64,000 bases of DNA from Clostridiales bacterium (GTDB taxonomy: Bacteria > Bacillota > Clostridia > Lachnospirales > JAQSXR01): contig JAQSXR010000003.1 in assembly GCA_029256575.1 (NCBI GenBank), forward strand, positions 124,001 through 188,000, in the 5' to 3' direction. The position numbers were made by a program, and so were the translations under genes. Shown here piece after piece: positions 45,025 through 54,436 of the stretch. The notes under the pieces were generated by a model. It did no database searches and was not told the origin of the DNA. It saw nothing but the letters and a program-made list of their open reading frames with translations. Numbering within the stretch: position 1 is the stretch's first letter; the number at the start of each line of letters is the position of its first letter.

Positions 45025-45985
45025 AAAAACGATAGATATCTCTTCTCAAAATATGATTACAGTTTTTGGTAAATATGACGATTATGTAAGAAAAATCGAA
45101 AGAACCTTAAACGTAACATTTATTGATAGGGGCGAAGGCATTAAAATAATTGGAACACCAGGTGCAGTTGATCGAGCTGACAGAGTTATTGTACAATTAA
45201 TAGAAATCGCTAAAAAAGGAAATGCAATAACGGAGCAAGATGTTAATTATACATTATCAATGGTATATGAAGATAATGAGCAAGTAATAAATGAATTGAA
45301 TAATGATCTAATTTGTATAACTTCAAATGGCAAACAAGTAAAACCAAAGACGGTAGGACAGAAATTATACGTTGATGAAATTAAGAAAAAAATGATTACC
45401 TTTGGAATAGGCCCTGCTGGTACAGGTAAAACATACCTTGCAATGGCAATGGCAATCACGGCTTTTAAAAATAACGAAGTTTCAAGAATAATTCTTACTA
45501 GACCAGCTATCGAAGCCGGTGAGAAATTAGGATTCTTACCTGGTGATTTACAAAGCAAAGTTGACCCATATTTAAGACCTTTATATGATGCTCTTTATCA
45601 AATAATGGGTGCAGAAACCTTTTTAAGAAACTTAGAAAAAGGACTAATTGAAGTTGCTCCATTAGCATACATGCGCGGTAGAACACTTGATAACGCATTT
45701 ATTGTCTTAGATGAAGCTCAGAATACAACACCACCACAAATGAAAATGTTTCTAACTCGTATCGGGTTTGGATCAAAAGCAGTAATTACAGGAGATATCA
45801 CGCAAAGAGATCTTCCAGTTGGTCAGAAATCAGGACTAAATGAAGCCTTGAATATAATTAATAATATTAATGAAATAGGTATCGTTAAATTATCAAATAA
45901 AGATGTTGTAAGACACCCACTTGTTCAAAAGATAGTTGAAGCATATGATATATATGAAGATAAAGAAAGTAACAGAAAAGATTAG
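45011..45985 (+). CDS. phoH: PhoH family ATPase
   Basis: A 324-residue PhoH-like protein. An N-terminal KH-like segment precedes the P-loop ATPase domain, which carries Walker A GPAGTGKTYLAMAMA, RPAIEAGEKLGFLPGDL, Walker B-type AFIVLDEAQNTTPPQMKMFLTR and ITGDITQRDLP. The biochemical role is thought to be RNA-related. The start lies 14 bases inside yqfD and is preceded by ATGGAGG. The gene order phoH-HDIG-ybeY is conserved in Firmicutes. Confidence 0.94.
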   Translation: MNLTEKTIDISSQNMITVFGKYDDYVRKIERTLNVTFIDRGEGIKIIGTPGAVDRADRVIVQLIEIAKKGNAITEQDVNYTLSMVYEDNEQVINELNNDLICITSNGKQVKPKTVGQKLYVDEIKKKMITFGIGPAGTGKTYLAMAMAITAFKNNEVSRIILTRPAIEAGEKLGFLPGDLQSKVDPYLRPLYDALYQIMGAETFLRNLEKGLIEVAPLAYMRGRTLDNAFIVLDEAQNTTPPQMKMFLTRIGFGSKAVITGDITQRDLPVGQKSGLNEALNIINNINEIGIVKLSNKDVVRHPLVQKIVEAYDIYEDKESNRKD

Positions 45986-45994
45986 GGGGAAATT

Positions 45995-47386
45995 ATGAAA
46001 CTGCAGGATAAAAATGCAACAAATCAAAATACAAAACGAGTTACATCAATACTATTAATGTTTCTTGTAACGATTACTGCTTTAGCCGGAGTCGCTTATA
46101 ATTTAGGCATAAGTAACACATATTCAACTACAAAACAGGTATCATTATTATTCTTAACAATTATTCTATTAGGAGTTTTAGTAGTTTACTTGTACACAAT
46201 GTCTGCAAGCAAGATATTTACTATGAGTAAACAATTAATATGCTTTGTTGTATACGAAATAATCATAGTTTGTATAACTTTCTTGGTAACTCAAAGTTAC
46301 TTGATGTTACCAATTTTAATTGCTCCAATGTTAATTGCTCTTGTTGTAGATATTGGATTTGCTTTGGTTTCTAATATGTTTTTCTCGATATTTGCATCCT
46401 TGTTATTTGTTGATAATCGATTTGAAATATTAATCTTTTATTTACTAGGAGGATCAATAGCAGCTTTACTTATAAAATATACTAAGAGTCGAAAAAATAT
46501 AGCAGTAGTTGCTGGCATATTAATTATTGTAAATGTAACGAATGTTCTACTCTTAGATTTATACATATATGATAATTTTTATGGTATGCATTTTCTTTTA
46601 GCACTATTAAATGCTGGCTTATCAGTTATTATTACAATTGGTATGTTACCTCTTTTTGAGACAGTTTTTGATGTAGTTACCCCATCTAAATTATTGGAAT
46701 TTAGTAATATTGACCAACCGCTCATTAAACGATTACTTAATGAAGCTCCCGGTACATTTCACCATTCACAAATGGTTGCAAGCCTATCAGAAAAAGCTGC
46801 AATGGATATTGATGCAGATCATCAATTAGCTAGGGTTGCATCTCTATATCATGATATAGGTAAATTAAAGCGGCCAGAATACTTTATAGAAAACCAAGAA
46901 GATGGAATTAATCCACATGATGAACTTGCTCCTGAGAATAGTGCAATGATTATACTCTCACATGTTAGTGACGGAATGATCTTAGCGAACGAATATAAAT
47001 TGCCAACTGCAATCAAGAATATAATAAAACAACATCAAGGTGATGCTTTATTAAGATATTTTTATAATAAAGCAAAAAATGGAGCTGTTGGTAACGAAAT
47101 AATATCTGAGGATACGTATTCATATCGAGGACCTAAACCACAAACAAGAGAAGCGGCCGTTGTTATGTTAGCGGATTCTACAGAAGCTGCAATAAAAGCA
47201 ATTCCTATTGATACAAGAAGTCTTGAAAACATGGAAGAAATGATTAGCAATGTAATTAAAACACGCTTCCAAGAAGGACAACTTGATGAGTCTAACCTTA
47301 CAATAAATGAATTAAATGTAATTGCAAAAGCATTTTTACAAGTATATAAGGGAAAAGATCATACACGAAATATAAAAAAACTATAG
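45995..47386 (+). CDS. HDIG/HD domain membrane phosphohydrolase (PgpH/YqfF-like, short)
   Basis: A 463-residue protein with about seven membrane segments (residues ~18-215) followed by an HD phosphohydrolase domain. The HD motif is RVASLYHDIGKLKRPEYF with upstream GTFHHSQMV and downstream TREAAVVMLADSTEAA. In PgpH-type proteins this domain degrades cyclic di-AMP. The large extracellular 7TMR-HDED domain found in ~700-residue homologues is absent: one membrane segment leads almost directly into the next. It is placed between phoH and ybeY. Confidence 0.88.
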   Translation: MKLQDKNATNQNTKRVTSILLMFLVTITALAGVAYNLGISNTYSTTKQVSLLFLTIILLGVLVVYLYTMSASKIFTMSKQLICFVVYEIIIVCITFLVTQSYLMLPILIAPMLIALVVDIGFALVSNMFFSIFASLLFVDNRFEILIFYLLGGSIAALLIKYTKSRKNIAVVAGILIIVNVTNVLLLDLYIYDNFYGMHFLLALLNAGLSVIITIGMLPLFETVFDVVTPSKLLEFSNIDQPLIKRLLNEAPGTFHHSQMVASLSEKAAMDIDADHQLARVASLYHDIGKLKRPEYFIENQEDGINPHDELAPENSAMIILSHVSDGMILANEYKLPTAIKNIIKQHQGDALLRYFYNKAKNGAVGNEIISEDTYSYRGPKPQTREAAVVMLADSTEAAIKAIPIDTRSLENMEEMISNVIKTRFQEGQLDESNLTINELNVIAKAFLQVYKGKDHTRNIKKL

Positions 47387-47399
47387 ATTGAGGTAAACA

Positions 47400-47882
47400 A
47401 TGACTATAAATATTGAAAAAGAAATTGATATGGAATTTGACATTGATTATGAAACCGTAATAAAAGAAGTTGTACAAGCATCGCTAAAAAAAGAGAATTT
47501 CAAATTCGACATAGAATTAAATGTAATTCTAACAAACAATGAAGAAATAAGACTTATAAATAATGAGTATCGTAATATCGATAAAGCAACAGATGTATTA
47601 AGCTTTCCACAAATAGAATACAATACACCAGCAGATTTTGCTCCAATCGAAAATAACCTCCCATCGTATATAAATCCAGATACGCAGGAAGTTATCCTTG
47701 GAGATATAATAATATCAATGGAAAAAGTAATCGAGCAAGCAAATGAATATGGTCACACCATTAAACGCGAGTTATCATTTCTTGTAGCACATAGCATGTT
47801 ACACTTATTTGGATATGATCATATGGAACCAGAAGAAGATAAAGTAATGCAAGAACATCAAGAAGCAATACTAAACGAATGA
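47400..47882 (+). CDS. ybeY: Endoribonuclease YbeY (rRNA maturation)
   Basis: YbeY is a zinc-dependent endonuclease for 16S rRNA 3' processing. The 160-residue protein has INNEYRNIDKATDVLSFP, the metal motif in AHSMLHLFGYDHMEPEEDKVMQEHQ (HxxxHxxGYDH) and the GDIIIS strand. The protein ends EAILNE, and its TGA stop is the first bases of the repeat cluster; family members usually carry five to eight more residues. The repeat may have replaced the natural end. It is the last gene of the yqfC cluster. Confidence 0.94.
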   Translation: MTINIEKEIDMEFDIDYETVIKEVVQASLKKENFKFDIELNVILTNNEEIRLINNEYRNIDKATDVLSFPQIEYNTPADFAPIENNLPSYINPDTQEVILGDIIISMEKVIEQANEYGHTIKRELSFLVAHSMLHLFGYDHMEPEEDKVMQEHQEAILNE

Positions 47883-47979
47883 TACAATGGGGACGGTTCT
47901 TTTTGTATCACTTTGATACAATGGGGACGGTTCTTTTTGTATCATATTGATACATGGGGGACGGTTCTTAATGTATCAT
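47881..47979 (+). repeat. REP-like repeat cluster, three tandem units
   Basis: Three forward copies of the unit GATACA-ATGGGGACGGTTCTTTT-TGTATC lie at 47881-47910, 47915-47944 and 47948-47979 (the last with an altered centre, TTCTTAA). Each unit has short inverted ends (GATACA/TGTATC). The same unit forms the cluster at 14521-14664. No transposase gene is adjacent. Confidence 0.92.
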
Positions 47980-48013
47980 TGGACATTCCTATATAACATA
48001 AAGGAGAGATCTT

Positions 48014-48981
48014 ATGAAACCATATAAAATAATTGTTCTTGTTTGTATAGTATTAATGATTAGCGGCTGTGGGAAGAATGGAACTGTACCGAAACAAAAG
48101 AATGAAACGGTAACTACAACAAAACAACAAACTGATACGAATGAGCCTGTTACATTAACTGAAACAAAAACCCCTACTGATTCTTTGGAAGGCATGGTTA
48201 TTAGTAAATTAACAGGATTACCTATTCCTGAGAATTCTTCAACAGTAAGACCAATAGGGATTATGATTAATAATATACCCGCAGCTTTGCCACAAAGTGG
48301 GATAGGACAAGCTGATGTTATTTATGAAACTTTAGTTGAAGGTGGACAAACTAGGTTATATGCTATATTTCAAAATTTTGATGGTGATAAAATTGGGCCA
48401 GTTCGAAGTGCAAGACATTATTATTTTAATTTTGCATTTGATTTTGATGCTGTTTATGTTCATTATGGTGAAAGTTATTTATGTATACCAAAATATAAGG
48501 AGTGGGGTCTTGACCACTTAAATGGTCTTTCCTATCTCGATACAATTATGTGTTTTAGAACTTCAGATAGAAAAGCACCTCATAATGCATATACAAGCTA
48601 TAAAGGTTTAAATGATGCTTTAACAATAACAAAGATGCGTTCAACTTATGATAATGAATTTACATATGGGATTAATTTTAAAACGGAAGATACGGATTTA
48701 GTTAGTGAAATAACAGCAAATAAGGTAATTATACCTATGTCAAATGTTCAAACCTCTCATTTTGAATATGATACTACGAACAAACAGTACCTACGATTTC
48801 AATTTGGTAACAAGCATATAGACGTTGAGACAAATGAACAATTAGTTACTAAAAATATTATTATTCAGAAAGCTAGTATTTGGAATATAACTATGATCTT
48901 TCGGGTAATGAAATAATTCTCAACCCTGGAAAGACATGGATTACGGTTACTACTAATAATACTAAAATTACATTTGAATAA
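48014..48981 (+). pseudogene. DUF3048 domain lipoprotein, frameshifted near the 3' end
   Basis: A lipoprotein (MKPYKIIVLVCIVLMISGC) with a DUF3048 domain (RPIGIMINNIPAALPQSGIGQADVIYETLVEGGQTRLYAIFQ, PVRSARHYYFNFAFDFDAVYVHYGES). The open frame in the track ends at 48916 with a non-family tail MIFRVMK. Another frame continues directly from 48892 with YDLSGNEIILNPGKTWITVTTNNTKITFE and a stop at 48981, which is the usual family C-terminus. By memory of the family, roughly 40 residues expected before that are missing, so there is an out-of-frame deletion near 48890. Function of the family is unknown. Confidence 0.75.
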
Positions 48982-48998
48982 AAAATATCAACTTTTGC

Positions 48999-49027
48999 TT
49001 GAAGTATTGATACATGTTGTGTAATAT
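48999..49027 (+). promoter_or_regulatory. Candidate promoter of the flippase gene
   Basis: TTGAAG (48999-49004), a 17-base spacer and TAATAT (49022-49027). Confidence 0.4.
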
Positions 49028-49068
49028 CTATTATGAAACAATTAGAAATAAAACAACAGAGGTGCACT

Positions 49069-50682
49069 ATGGCAGATATTAAAAAATTTACGGGAAATAA
49101 AATAGTAAGACAAGGAATATTCTTAGCTATTGCAACATTTGCCGTAAGGTTTATTGGATTTTTATATCGAATTCCATTGACTAACATATTAGGTGATTCG
49201 GGAAATGGTATATATGGTCCAGCCTTTGAAGTATATTCATTTTTACTAGTTATATCATCAAACGGAATTCCGTTGGTTGTATCGAAAAATGTATCACAAC
49301 GGCTTGCTATGAAGCGACGTAAGGATGCTGAGAAAATATTTTATGCAACCTTAGTGTTTTCAACTATAGTAAGTACGGTCGCAGCACTCGTAATTATAAT
49401 TGGTGCTGATTTCTTCGCAAGATCACTAAATATTAAGCAACTAGCTTTACCACTTAGAATATTGGCGCCTACTATTATTTTAGTATCTATAAAAGGAACT
49501 CTTTTCGGATATTTTTATGGAAGAAAATCGACAGTACCAGCCGCTATTTCACAACTCATTGAACAATTAATGAATGCGGTCGTTAGTGTTGTATTTGCAT
49601 ATATTCTCATATCCAAGGGACCAGAATTTGGAGCTGCTGGAAGTACTCTTGGTACGGTTGCAGGAGCACTATTTGGTTTATTCTTTATGCTTTTATTATA
49701 CTTTGCTTATAGAAAAAACTATAGATACAAACTTTTTAATGATACTGTAAATGATACTGAAACTTTTCAGAGTGCATTTAAATTAGTTTCGTTATCAATA
49801 GTACCAATAGCTATTGGTACAGCTGTATTCCAAATAACTGGACTTGTAGATACGTTTATGTTAAGCAAGGGACTTGCTGCAAATGGTTATACAAACGAGC
49901 TTATTTTAAGCATGCAAGGTATTTTCTCTGGTAAATTCAAAGTATTGACAACTTTGCCAATAGCAGTAGGACCAGCAATAGCTGCTGCAATAGTACCAAG
50001 TTTGGCAACATCTAATATAAAGAAGGAAACAAATGTAATAAATAATAAAATTCATTTGATTCTTAAATACCTTATGTTATTTGCAATTCCAGCGAGTGTA
50101 GGTTTGTTTATATTAGCGAATCCAATCATGACTATGCTATTTCATGATAGTTCACCTACCCCAACTGTCCTTTTGCAAATTGGTGCGGCATCCATTGTCT
50201 TTTATTGCTTATCAACTATGACAATAAATATTTTGCAAAGTTTAGATAAATTAAAGCTCCCAGTCCGTAATCTCTGGATAGCTCTAATTGTTAAGATTAT
50301 CTTAAACTACTTATTAATATATATTTATGATTTTAATTTGAATGGTGTTGTCGCAACAGGCGTAATTTTTTCCTTCATTTCGTCCGTATTAAACTTAATT
50401 TCTATCAAAAAAGAAACGAATTATAGAATTGACTATTGGAGAGTTTTCCTTATTCCAATAATCTCAAGTGCTATAATGTCAATACCTGGTGTTATAATAT
50501 ATAAATTGTTAAGATTAATTTCTTTTGGAAACACGATATCTACTTTGATATCAATCATAGTTTGCGTTTTAACATATGGTGTAAGTGTTCTATTATTAAA
50601 AGGAATTACTGAAAATGAAATATTAATGTTTCCAAAAGGAATGACCATTCTAAATTTGCTAAAAAAATTGAAATTAATGTAA
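49069..50682 (+). CDS. SpoVB/MurJ-type oligosaccharide or lipid II flippase
   Basis: A 537-residue polytopic membrane protein (MVF/MATE superfamily) with about 14 helices. The start of the mature family is IVRQGIFLAIATFAVRFIGFLYRIPLTNILGDSGNGIYGPAFEVY, followed by KGTLFGYFYGRKSTVPAAISQLIEQL. SpoVB-type proteins move lipid-linked precursors for spore cortex or cell wall. The ATG at 49069 follows AGAGGTG; the ORF-track start at 49033 is further upstream and has no ribosome site. Specificity cannot be told from sequence. Confidence 0.88.
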   Translation: MADIKKFTGNKIVRQGIFLAIATFAVRFIGFLYRIPLTNILGDSGNGIYGPAFEVYSFLLVISSNGIPLVVSKNVSQRLAMKRRKDAEKIFYATLVFSTIVSTVAALVIIIGADFFARSLNIKQLALPLRILAPTIILVSIKGTLFGYFYGRKSTVPAAISQLIEQLMNAVVSVVFAYILISKGPEFGAAGSTLGTVAGALFGLFFMLLLYFAYRKNYRYKLFNDTVNDTETFQSAFKLVSLSIVPIAIGTAVFQITGLVDTFMLSKGLAANGYTNELILSMQGIFSGKFKVLTTLPIAVGPAIAAAIVPSLATSNIKKETNVINNKIHLILKYLMLFAIPASVGLFILANPIMTMLFHDSSPTPTVLLQIGAASIVFYCLSTMTINILQSLDKLKLPVRNLWIALIVKIILNYLLIYIYDFNLNGVVATGVIFSFISSVLNLISIKKETNYRIDYWRVFLIPIISSAIMSIPGVIIYKLLRLISFGNTISTLISIIVCVLTYGVSVLLLKGITENEILMFPKGMTILNLLKKLKLM

Positions 50683-50749
50683 AATTAATGAATATAATTC
50701 AAAACCCTTGGCAATACTGTAAATAGTTACAAGTCAAGGAGTGATGAAT

Positions 50750-51406
50750 GTGACAAAGAGAAGTATATTTGCTGTAGTTGGAGTTACCGCAATTGTTGTT
50801 ATTATCTTATCCTATATTTCAATTCAAGGAATAAATAAGGATGTTAATGATTTAAGTGGTGTTGAAGGTAATAATCTTGATAAGATTACAGAAACAATAT
50901 ATCCAAAAGATGATGATATAATTTCTGCCGCCATTACTACAATTACCCCAGTAGTTGAAAAAATTAAAACGACTTCTGATACAATATTTGTTACAAAAAA
51001 ATATTATAACGAAGATGAAAAAGTTGTAGAAGAAGAAACTGGAATTCCATATTACTTAACAGGAATGACGGAAGACGAACTATTTGATTATACAAAAAAC
51101 TACATGAGAAACCCTAACTTATCTGATCGCAATCAAAATATTATAGAATATAGTATTGAATCATTTTCAAGTGAAAAGGTTGTTTTGAAAAAAATTTATG
51201 AGTCTATAAATAAAGAAGAATATTATTATGTTACAATAACCGATAATTATATTACCATTTATAAAAATGACAAAGTAACTTTAAAAGAAACCACCGGAAT
51301 AAGTGTAGAACAGTTAAATTCTGAGATTGTAAGCATCCTTTTAGAAGGTGTAACAGTTTATGGAGAACAAGGTATAATCGAACTATTAGAAAACTTTACT
51401 AGCTAA
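50750..51406 (+). CDS. Membrane-anchored BofC-like C-terminal domain protein
   Basis: About 218 residues. A membrane anchor (IFAVVGVTAIVVIILSYISI) precedes an acidic linker and a C-terminal domain beginning GMTEDELFDYTKNYM, with YYYVTITDNYITIYKND and ETTGISVEQLNSEIVSILLEGVTVYGEQGIIELLENFTS. The last segment resembles the C-terminal domain of BofC (bypass of forespore), a sporulation signalling protein. The GTG at 50750, 8 bases after AAGGAG, is preferred to the ATG at 50744, only 2 bases after it. The BofC assignment is tentative. Confidence 0.55.
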   Translation: MTKRSIFAVVGVTAIVVIILSYISIQGINKDVNDLSGVEGNNLDKITETIYPKDDDIISAAITTITPVVEKIKTTSDTIFVTKKYYNEDEKVVEEETGIPYYLTGMTEDELFDYTKNYMRNPNLSDRNQNIIEYSIESFSSEKVVLKKIYESINKEEYYYVTITDNYITIYKNDKVTLKETTGISVEQLNSEIVSILLEGVTVYGEQGIIELLENFTS

Positions 51407-51484
51407 GAATAATAATCACAAAAAAATATATGAATAAAAAGGTGGAGGTTTCAAAAGAGGTGTTTTGATAGCCAAGCCAAGTAT

Positions 51485-51530
51485 TAAGACTTCTGTTTGG
51501 TATTCTACAAGCAGAAGTCTTATTTACTTT
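51485..51530 (+). terminator. Hairpin with T-rich tail after the BofC-like gene
   Basis: A perfect 11-bp stem TAAGACTTCTG/CAGAAGTCTTA with a 16-base loop is followed by TTTACTTTTA. It may be a terminator, or part of the larger structure described in the findings. Confidence 0.55.
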
Positions 51531-51641
51531 TAGTAGCACCTTTCGCATATGAATGATATAATACATTTGAAAGAGCCTGATTTGTCTTTTGATAATACAA
51601 TTCCAGAGACATTTACACTAACGGCACTAAGAGGGATAAGA

Positions 51642-53237
51642 ATGATTCGAGTACAACAAATGAAATTAGCAATTGATTATAAACCAGAAGAAATAAGAAC
51701 TAAACTTGCTAAGACTATAAAAATATATGAAGGTCAAATTATTAGATACAAAATAATTAAAAAATCAATCGATGCAAGAATTTGGAATGATATAAAATAT
51801 ATATTTACTATAGATGCTACCGTTAATGAAGAAAAAAAGATTGTAGAACGTTGTAAAAATCCTAATGTTACAATTGTTAAACCAACAAAATATGAATTTG
51901 AAGTTACCGGAAGTGAGAAACTTTCAAATAGACCAATCATCGTTGGAGCAGGACCTGCTGGGCTTTTTGCTGCAATTATGCTGTCAGAAAATGGTTATAA
52001 ACCGCTAATTATTGAACGTGGAGACAAAGTTGATGAAAGAGTAGCCTCCGTTAATGAATTTTGGACAAAAGGTAAATTACAAACTAATTCAAATGTACAA
52101 TTTGGAGAAGGAGGTGCTGGTACTTTTTCCGATGGGAAGCTTAACACTTTAGTGAAAGATGAAAGCGGACGAAATAAAAAAGTATTAGAACTTTTTGTTG
52201 AAGCAGGTGCAAATGAAGAAATACTGTATTTGAATAAACCACATATTGGGACTGATGTTCTTAGAACAGTGGTAAAGAATATGAGAGAGAAGATAATATC
52301 ATTGGGAGGAGAATTCCTCTTTAATACGCAAGTAACTGATATCCTTACAAAAGGTAACAAAATCATTGGTGTTAAAACAAATACTGGAAAAGAAATATCG
52401 TCGGAAGTAGTTATCCTTGCAATTGGTCATAGTGCGAGAGACACCTTTGCTTTATTAAAAGAATCTAATGTGGAATTACAGAAAAAATCCTTTGCTATTG
52501 GTTTAAGGATTGAACATCCACAAAAGTTAATAAATATGTCTCAGTATGGTATCGAAGAAAGTAAGTATTTACCTGCTTCAGACTATAAACTTACACACAA
52601 GTGCCAAAATGGTAGGGGTGTTTATTCCTTTTGCATGTGTCCAGGAGGATTTGTAGTTAATTCTTCTTCAGAAGATGGTGGTCTGGTAGTAAATGGAATG
52701 AGTAATAATGATAGAGCAGAAGTAAATGGAAATTCTGCAATTATTGTGACTGTTACACCTGAAGATTTTGAATCTGATGATGTCTTAGCTGGTGTTGAAT
52801 TCCAACGCAAGTGGGAACGCCTAGCATATTCAGAAGGTGGAGAAAACAACAATGTTCCGATACAATTGCTATCCGATTATTTTGATAATAAAGTATCAAA
52901 TAAAATTGGAGATGTAACCCCTTCCACTTCACGATATACTTTTGCAAACTTAAGGAAATGTTTACCTGAATATATCAACGAATCAATTATTGAAGGAGTT
53001 AAAGCGTTTGATAGAAAAATTAAAGGCTTTGCAAGACCTGATGCAGTCCTATCTGGAGTTGAAACAAGAACCTCCTCACCTATAAGAATCGTAAGAAATG
53101 ATAATTTTGAAAGTAATATCAAAGGACTATTCCCTTGTGGTGAAGGCGCAGGTTATGCTGGAGGGATCACATCATCTGCTATGGATGGAATTAAAGTTGC
53201 GGAAGAAATTGCAAAGCGTTACAATTCACTTGATTAA
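51642..53237 (+). CDS. NAD(P)/FAD-dependent oxidoreductase (uncharacterised dehydrogenase)
   Basis: A 531-residue flavoprotein with the dinucleotide loop IVGAGPAGLFAAIMLSENGYKPLIIERG, and GEGGAGTFSDGKLNT typical of the uncharacterised FAD-dependent dehydrogenase family. The C-terminal part has RYTFANLRKCLPEYI and FPCGEGAGYAGGITSSAMDG. The ATG at 51642 (MIRVQQMKLAID) is preceded by AGAGGG and matches homologue starts; the ORF-track start at 51549 has no ribosome site. The substrate is unknown. Confidence 0.9.
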   Translation: MIRVQQMKLAIDYKPEEIRTKLAKTIKIYEGQIIRYKIIKKSIDARIWNDIKYIFTIDATVNEEKKIVERCKNPNVTIVKPTKYEFEVTGSEKLSNRPIIVGAGPAGLFAAIMLSENGYKPLIIERGDKVDERVASVNEFWTKGKLQTNSNVQFGEGGAGTFSDGKLNTLVKDESGRNKKVLELFVEAGANEEILYLNKPHIGTDVLRTVVKNMREKIISLGGEFLFNTQVTDILTKGNKIIGVKTNTGKEISSEVVILAIGHSARDTFALLKESNVELQKKSFAIGLRIEHPQKLINMSQYGIEESKYLPASDYKLTHKCQNGRGVYSFCMCPGGFVVNSSSEDGGLVVNGMSNNDRAEVNGNSAIIVTVTPEDFESDDVLAGVEFQRKWERLAYSEGGENNNVPIQLLSDYFDNKVSNKIGDVTPSTSRYTFANLRKCLPEYINESIIEGVKAFDRKIKGFARPDAVLSGVETRTSSPIRIVRNDNFESNIKGLFPCGEGAGYAGGITSSAMDGIKVAEEIAKRYNSLD

Positions 53238-53381
53238 CGAGTGAAAATATTGTAATATACTGTTATATAAAATAATAACGTAATACAATTAAGTTCTATA
53301 ATTAATATTAGTGAGTAAATATATTGAGAAATCAATATTTCAATGAGATATGGAATTAATTTGAAAGGTATGGTTTAAGTC

Positions 53382-54224
53382 ATGAGCTATAGAGAAAAGT
53401 TAACAAATGCACAAAAAATAGTAATCAAAATTGGCTCATCATCATTAACACATTCTAATACTGGTGAACTAGATTTGTACAGACTAGAAAAATTAACTCG
53501 AATAATAGCAAACTTAAGGGCAGAGGGTAAGGATATCGTTCTCGTATCTTCAGGTGCCATTGCAGTTGGTTCAAAAGCTGCAGGTTTTAAAAGCAAACCC
53601 AAAGATACAACAAAAAAGCAAGCTTGTGCCGCTATCGGTCAAGCAATACTTATGATGATATATCAAAAATTATTTAGAGAATATAATCAAACGGCTGCTC
53701 AAATTTTATTAACAAGAGATGTTGTAGAGAGTATTACGAGACGAACTAATACTACAAATACATTTAGAGAACTATTTGAATTGAAAGCGATACCGATTGT
53801 AAATGAAAATGATACGGTATCTACGGATGAAGTTGAATTCGGAGATAATGACACACTATCTGCAATCGTTTCTTCGTTAATCAATGCCGATTTACTTATA
53901 CTTTTATCTGATATAGATGGATTATTTACGGATGATCCATCCAATAATCCAGATGCAACCTTTATTAGTGAAGTTCCTGAAATTAATGATAAAATTATGA
54001 ACATGGGAAAAGGAGCAGGAAGTGAAGTTGGAACTGGTGGTATGCATACGAAACTAACTGCGGCACAAATCGCTACTAACTCAGGAACCGATATGGTTAT
54101 TGCAAATGCAAATAACCTAGATGTAATCATGGATATAATATCTGGTAAGACAATCGGAACATTATTCTATTCCAATAAAAAGGATGATTTTCATTTATCA
54201 GATTACATATGCATTAAAAATTAA
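53382..54224 (+). CDS. proB: Glutamate 5-kinase, short form
   Basis: ProB phosphorylates glutamate in proline synthesis. The 280-residue protein comprises only the amino-acid-kinase domain (IVIKIGSSSLTH, LVSSGAIAVG, NENDTVSTDEVEFGDNDTLSAIVSSLI and LLSDIDGLFTDDP, GTGGMHTKLTAA); the C-terminal PUA domain of ~370-residue forms is missing. The 144-base upstream gap shows no clear T-box. ProA lies about 800 bases downstream. Confidence 0.95.
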   Translation: MSYREKLTNAQKIVIKIGSSSLTHSNTGELDLYRLEKLTRIIANLRAEGKDIVLVSSGAIAVGSKAAGFKSKPKDTTKKQACAAIGQAILMMIYQKLFREYNQTAAQILLTRDVVESITRRTNTTNTFRELFELKAIPIVNENDTVSTDEVEFGDNDTLSAIVSSLINADLLILLSDIDGLFTDDPSNNPDATFISEVPEINDKIMNMGKGAGSEVGTGGMHTKLTAAQIATNSGTDMVIANANNLDVIMDIISGKTIGTLFYSNKKDDFHLSDYICIKN

Positions 54225-54235
54225 AGGAGTTAATT

Positions 54236-54436
54236 ATGGAACTTGAAATTGCACGCATTAATGAACTAGCAAAAAAGAAGAAGGAGGTTGGCTTAACACC
54301 AGAAGAAATTATTGAACAAGCTGAGCTTCGAAAAAATTACCTTTCTGCAATCAGAGGAAACTTTAAACAGACACTTGACAATATTTCTATAAAAGAATCT
54401 GATGGAACTATACAGCCATTAAAGAAAAAATGTTAG
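54236..54436 (+). CDS. DUF896 family protein (YnzC-like)
   Basis: A 66-residue cytoplasmic protein of the DUF896 family (MELEIARINELAKKKKEVGLTPEEIIEQAELRKNYLSAIRGNFKQTLDNI), mostly helical. AAAGGAG precedes the start. The function is unknown; YnzC of Bacillus belongs to the family. It lies between proB and the 5-formyl-THF ligase gene, overlapping the latter by 7 bases. Confidence 0.9.
   Translation: MELEIARINELAKKKKEVGLTPEEIIEQAELRKNYLSAIRGNFKQTLDNISIKESDGTIQPLKKKC

Noticed and set aside
47881-47979. CRISPR array
   Set aside because: The repeats have 3-4-base spacers, imperfect units and inverted ends; no cas genes are nearby.
51549-51641. Upstream extension of the FAD oxidoreductase
   Set aside because: No ribosome site at 51549, while the ATG at 51642 has AGAGGG and matches the family N-terminus.
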